Assembly (NCBI GenBank): GCA_002718935.1
Contig: PBFV01000011.1
Span: 16,969-26,077 of the forward strand
From: Verrucomicrobiales bacterium
Lineage (GTDB): Bacteria > Verrucomicrobiota > Verrucomicrobiia > Limisphaerales > UBA1100
Reading direction: 5' to 3'
Length of the DNA stretch: 9,109 bases
A program made the translations under genes and the position numbers. Numbering within the stretch: the stretch's first letter is position 1; every line of letters starts with the position of its first letter. Shown piece by piece: positions 6,294-9,109 of the stretch. The notes beneath the pieces are model-generated. The model worked only from the letters and a program-made list of their open reading frames with translations. It ran no database searches and was not told where the DNA came from.

Positions 6294-6397
6294 AATGACG
6301 CCGTTGGCGGCGGACTGTACGGCAGCCTCGGCAAAAAAACAAATTGAACCTCGTCAATTTAGCGTGACCCGTGACCGTGATTGAGCGAAGGAATGGC
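6294..6397. promoter_or_regulatory. Divergent spacer with palindrome and 7-bp direct repeat upstream of moeA
   Basis: This 104-bp region separates the leftward GYF_2 gene from the rightward moeA. It contains a perfect inverted repeat AAATTG-N8-CAATTT (6341-6360) and, directly downstream, the tandem heptamer CGTGACC twice (6363-6376) followed by GTGA. AAGGAA (6388-6393) is a good Shine-Dalgarno for the moeA ATG at 6398. I could not find a convincing -35/-10 pair. Operator function for the repeats is inference only. Confidence 0.35.
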
Positions 6398-7579
6398 ATG
6401 CGCACTTTAGAGGAAGCCCGTAGCGAAATGCTTGCGGTCATTGATCCGTTGGGAACAGCGGCATTGCCGCTGGTGGATGCTGCTGGCCGCTTGCTGGCGG
6501 TGGATGCTGCTGCGGTCATCGATTTGCCCCGGTTTGATAACTCGGCGATGGACGGCTACGCGGTGCAGGCGGCGGAGGCGGGCACGGGGGCAAAACTGCA
6601 GTGCATCGGCGAGGTTCCGGCGGGCAGTGAGTTTGATGGGGAATTGGGGGATGGCCAGTGTGCACGAATTTTCACCGGTTCGCCGCTGCCGGCGGGCGCG
6701 AATGCGGTGGTGATGCAGGAGGACACGCGGGTGGACGGAAGCACCGTTGAAATCACGGACGGGGTGAAGCCATTTGAGCATGTGCGCTTGCGCGGTGAGG
6801 ATGTGAAGGCCGGGGAGTGTATTGGCCAAGCGGGTATGAAATTGCAGGCGGGGCAGTTGCAATTGCTCGGGGCGGCAGGAGTGGCGGAGGTGACGGTTTT
6901 CCGCCGACCGGTCATCGGCGTGCTGGCAACGGGCGATGAACTCTGCGAGCCGGGCACCGAGTTGGGCGCAGGCGGCATTTACGAAAGTAACCGGTTAGCT
7001 TTGGCGGCCTTGATCCGCGATGCTGGCGCTGAGCCGCGCGTGTTTCCGCTGGTGCCGGACACCATGGAGGCAACCGTTGACGCGCTGAAGGGTGCCTTTG
7101 CCGAGTGCGATGCGGTGGTCACCTCCGGCGGGGTGAGCGTGGGCGAACACGATTATGTGAAGTCCGCCTTTGAACAGCTCGGTGGCTCGCTCGAATTTTG
7201 GCGCGTGAAGATTAAGCCGGGCAAGCCGTTTGTGTTTGGGCGACTCGGCGGCAAACCGCTCTTTGGGGTGCCGGGCAATCCCGTCTCGGCGATGGTCACC
7301 TTCCTCGTGCTTGTGCGCCCTGCGATACTGCAAATGCAAGGCGCGGCTGACCTCGACCTCCCATCGCACCCCGGCGTGCTCGCTGATCCGTTTGCCAACC
7401 GCGGCGACCGCCGTCACTTCATGCGCGTCCATGCTGATGCCGCTGGCAACGTCTACGCCGCAGGTCTTCAAGCCTCCCACGCCGTCGGCCCGTTCGGGAA
7501 GGCGAACGGGTTGGTGGATGTGCCGCCGGAAACCTCGTTGGCAGAGGGTGCTCCGGTGAAGGTGCTGCGTTTCTCTTAA
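6398..7579 (+). CDS. moeA: Molybdopterin molybdotransferase MoeA
   Basis: MoeA hydrolyses adenylylated molybdopterin and inserts molybdate, the last common step of molybdenum cofactor synthesis; it is a cytosolic dimer. The 393 residues are close to the family norm of about 400. Visible signatures, numbered from the chosen ATG: LPRFDNSAMDGYAV (43-56) of the N-terminal linker region; ARIFTGSPLPAGANAVVMQE (89-108), a domain III hallmark; the MoCF-binding domain with VIGVLATGDEL (172-182), YESNRLAL (195-202), DAVVTSGGVSVGEHDYV (238-254), KIKPGKPFVFG (271-281) and GVPGNPVSAMV (290-300); and a C-terminal beta domain from about 320. The start is placed at ATG 6398 because of AAGGAA 5 bases upstream; a GTG at 6371 in the same frame would add nine unsupported residues. 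No other Mo-cofactor gene or molybdoenzyme is seen nearby. The cytochrome gene follows after 30 bp in the same frame and could be co-transcribed. Confidence 0.95.
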   Translation: MRTLEEARSEMLAVIDPLGTAALPLVDAAGRLLAVDAAAVIDLPRFDNSAMDGYAVQAAEAGTGAKLQCIGEVPAGSEFDGELGDGQCARIFTGSPLPAGANAVVMQEDTRVDGSTVEITDGVKPFEHVRLRGEDVKAGECIGQAGMKLQAGQLQLLGAAGVAEVTVFRRPVIGVLATGDELCEPGTELGAGGIYESNRLALAALIRDAGAEPRVFPLVPDTMEATVDALKGAFAECDAVVTSGGVSVGEHDYVKSAFEQLGGSLEFWRVKIKPGKPFVFGRLGGKPLFGVPGNPVSAMVTFLVLVRPAILQMQGAADLDLPSHPGVLADPFANRGDRRHFMRVHADAAGNVYAAGLQASHAVGPFGKANGLVDVPPETSLAEGAPVKVLRFS

Positions 7580-7608
7580 CGGATTGCACCCACGCTTCTT
7601 TCCGTTAA
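7576..7608 (+). promoter_or_regulatory. Inverted repeat at the moeA/cytochrome gene junction
   Basis: TTAACGGA (7576-7583) and TCCGTTAA (7601-7608) form a perfect 8-bp inverted repeat with a 17-base loop. The left arm contains the moeA stop codon and the right arm ends two bases before the ATG at 7610. No T-run follows, so it does not look like a classic intrinsic terminator. It could be an operator, an mRNA hairpin masking the ribosome entry site of the cytochrome gene, or an attenuating structure. Confidence 0.4.
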
Positions 7609-7609
7609 C

Positions 7610-9109
7610 ATGGGCCCGATGCGTTTTTTCATCCAAACCGGCTTGATCCTGTTGTGCGCTACGGCGGCAGCAGCGGATCCGGTTTTTGAAAAAGACATCC
7701 AGCCCGTTCTCGAGCAGAAATGCGGGCAATGTCACGCGGGTGGCAAGCGCAAGGGCGGTTTGAGCCTGGCAACCATGGCGGGCGTGCGGCGTGGTGGGGA
7801 ATCGGAGGAGGCGATCGTTGGCCAGGGGCTGAAGGATAGTTTGCTTTGGAAAATGATTTCCCACGGCGAGATGCCGCCGGAAGGCAAGGCGCAATTGACG
7901 GCGGCGGAGACGGCATTGATCAAGCGCTGGATCGAGACGGGCGCAAAATCGACAGCGGCGGTGGAGGTGGTCGAAAAGAAAATCAATCAGCACGATGTGC
8001 TGCCGATCGTGCTTCTGCGGTGTACGGCGTGCCACGGCGCAAAGGAAAAGCAAGGCGGACTGGATCTGCGTACTCCCACCGCCATGCACAAGGGCGGCCG
8101 GAGCGGGCCGTCGTTGAAGGCGGGGAAACCGGACGCGAGCCGAATGATTCAGCGCATCGAGAGCCAGGCGTGTCCGCCGAGCAATCTGTTGCTGAAATAT
8201 TTTGTGCAGCGGCCAACTTCCACCGAAGTGAAGACGCTGCGCCGGTGGATTGCCGAGGGCGCGCCGGTAGTGGATGTGAAGCCCGACGTGGCCACAACGA
8301 AGCCGGATCATTTGGTGACCGATGACGACCGGCAGCACTGGGCGTTTCAAACACCGAAGGCCAAGCTGGGGGCGCGGGGGATTGATGAATTTATCCGTGC
8401 CAAGCTCAAGGCAGTGGGGCTGGATTTTGCACCGGAGGCCAATCGCGCCACGCTCATTCGCCGTGCTTACCTCGACCTCATCGGTCTGCCGCCGACCTTG
8501 GCGGAGTTGCGGCGCTGGACTGCAAGCGGCAAGGCGGACTGGTACGCACAGATGATCGACCATCTCCTCGCTTCGCCGCGCTACGGCGAACGCTGGGGAC
8601 GGCACTGGCTGGATGTCGCGGGCTACGCCGATTCCGAGGGCGGCGTGTCTTCTGATCCCGTCCGCAAGGTGGCGTGGAAATACCGCGACTATGTCATCCG
8701 CGCCTTCAATGCCGACAAGCCGTACGATCAGTTTCTGCACGAGCAGTTGGCGGGCGATGAGTTGCTCGATGTCGCCCGCGCGCCGGAGGTCACGCCCGCG
8801 ATGGTGGACAACCTCACCGCTACCGGTTTCCTGCGCATGGGCATTGACCAAACTGGCTCGCGTACAATGAACTTCGTGCCCGAACGCCTCGGCGTCATTG
8901 GCGATGCCCTGCAGGTACTTGGCTCCGGCGTGATGGGGCTCACGCTCGAGTGCGCCCGCTGCCACTCGCACAAATACGATCCCATCCCCCACCGCGATTA
9001 CTATCGCCTCAAGGCCGTTTTCCAGGGTGCCCTCGACGAGCACGAATGGCTCAGCTTCAAGACACGCCAGCTCGTCTTTGCTACGCCCGAGCATCGCCAC
9101 CGCATTGCG
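7610..9109 (+). CDS. PSCyt1/DUF1549 planctomycete-type c-type cytochrome protein (3' partial)
   Basis: The frame is open from ATG 7610 to the window end, so 500 residues are visible and the C-terminus, where a DUF1553 domain would be expected, is missing. A second in-frame ATG at 7619 is equally possible; neither has a clear Shine-Dalgarno. A Sec signal covers about residues 1-22 (RFFIQTGLILLCATAAAA), so the protein is exported. Two PSCyt1-type haem c modules follow. The first has CGQCH (38-42) and a candidate distal Met in GEMPP (Met 88). The second has CTACH (138-142), but the matching position reads QACPP (Cys 188). From about residue 258 comes DUF1549: IDEFIRAKL, LIRRAYLDLIGLPPTLAELR, SPRYGERWGRHWLDVAGYAD, then LECARCHSHKYDPI with a third CxxCH (448-452). 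Such proteins are abundant in Planctomycetes and Verrucomicrobia, often beside DUF1501 genes and linked to polysaccharide breakdown, but their biochemical role is not established. Confidence 0.9.
   Translation, partial: MGPMRFFIQTGLILLCATAAAADPVFEKDIQPVLEQKCGQCHAGGKRKGGLSLATMAGVRRGGESEEAIVGQGLKDSLLWKMISHGEMPPEGKAQLTAAETALIKRWIETGAKSTAAVEVVEKKINQHDVLPIVLLRCTACHGAKEKQGGLDLRTPTAMHKGGRSGPSLKAGKPDASRMIQRIESQACPPSNLLLKYFVQRPTSTEVKTLRRWIAEGAPVVDVKPDVATTKPDHLVTDDDRQHWAFQTPKAKLGARGIDEFIRAKLKAVGLDFAPEANRATLIRRAYLDLIGLPPTLAELRRWTASGKADWYAQMIDHLLASPRYGERWGRHWLDVAGYADSEGGVSSDPVRKVAWKYRDYVIRAFNADKPYDQFLHEQLAGDELLDVARAPEVTPAMVDNLTATGFLRMGIDQTGSRTMNFVPERLGVIGDALQVLGSGVMGLTLECARCHSHKYDPIPHRDYYRLKAVFQGALDEHEWLSFKTRQLVFATPEHRHRIA

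Noticed and set aside
7846..8325. A 159-codon plus-strand frame within the cytochrome gene.
   Set aside because: It overlaps the in-frame haem motifs and DUF1549 in another frame; it is a highly charged Gly/Arg/Glu-rich artefact.
6995..9100. A 701-codon open frame on the minus strand covering much of moeA and the cytochrome gene.
   Set aside because: It is antisense to two genes with clear family motifs. Its translation is rich in His, Arg and Gln with no domain pattern, as expected from the complement of GC-rich coding DNA.

Overview
The window reads as a chromosome fragment of a fairly GC-rich member of the Planctomycetota-Verrucomicrobiota-Chlamydiota group, most likely an uncultured verrucomicrobium. 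Three things point that way: a Planctomycete-type cytochrome/DUF1549 protein at the right edge, a GYF_2 (DUF4339) domain on a multi-pass membrane protein, and the rarity of Shine-Dalgarno sequences. This is a judgement from gene types; no rRNA or other marker gene is present to settle it.

Layout, left to right. Positions 1-762 (+) hold the C-terminal part of a membrane-anchored thioredoxin-fold protein whose first active-site Cys is replaced by Ser. Convergent to it, 795-2609 (-) encodes one 604-residue protein joining a BadF/BadG-type sugar kinase to a MurNAc-6-phosphate etherase (MurQ), two consecutive steps of peptidoglycan sugar salvage. Across a divergent spacer of about 100 bp, 2711-2953 (+) is a small unnamed gene lying 6 bp before mnmE (2960-4321, +), the tRNA U34-modifying GTPase. 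Next is a secreted low-complexity Thr/Pro/Ala/Gly protein with an 18-bp tandem repeat (4392-5144, +). It is convergent with a GYF_2-domain membrane protein (5154-6293, -). Divergent from that is moeA (6398-7579, +) for molybdenum cofactor synthesis, followed after 30 bp by the start of a PSCyt1/DUF1549 c-type cytochrome protein that runs off the right edge (7610-9109, +).

The genes do not form one pathway. Likely co-transcribed pairs are the 80-residue gene with mnmE, and possibly moeA with the cytochrome gene, although an inverted repeat sits exactly at that junction. Coding density is high and no gap exceeds 300 bp. I see no tRNA, rRNA, CRISPR array, insertion sequence or phage gene.

Most of the window is ordinary housekeeping and lineage-typical content. 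The best candidates for a second look are the kinase-etherase fusion, the sharp composition shift inside the GYF_2 membrane gene, the degenerate thioredoxin, and the palindromes at gene junctions. I found no convincing new multi-gene system.
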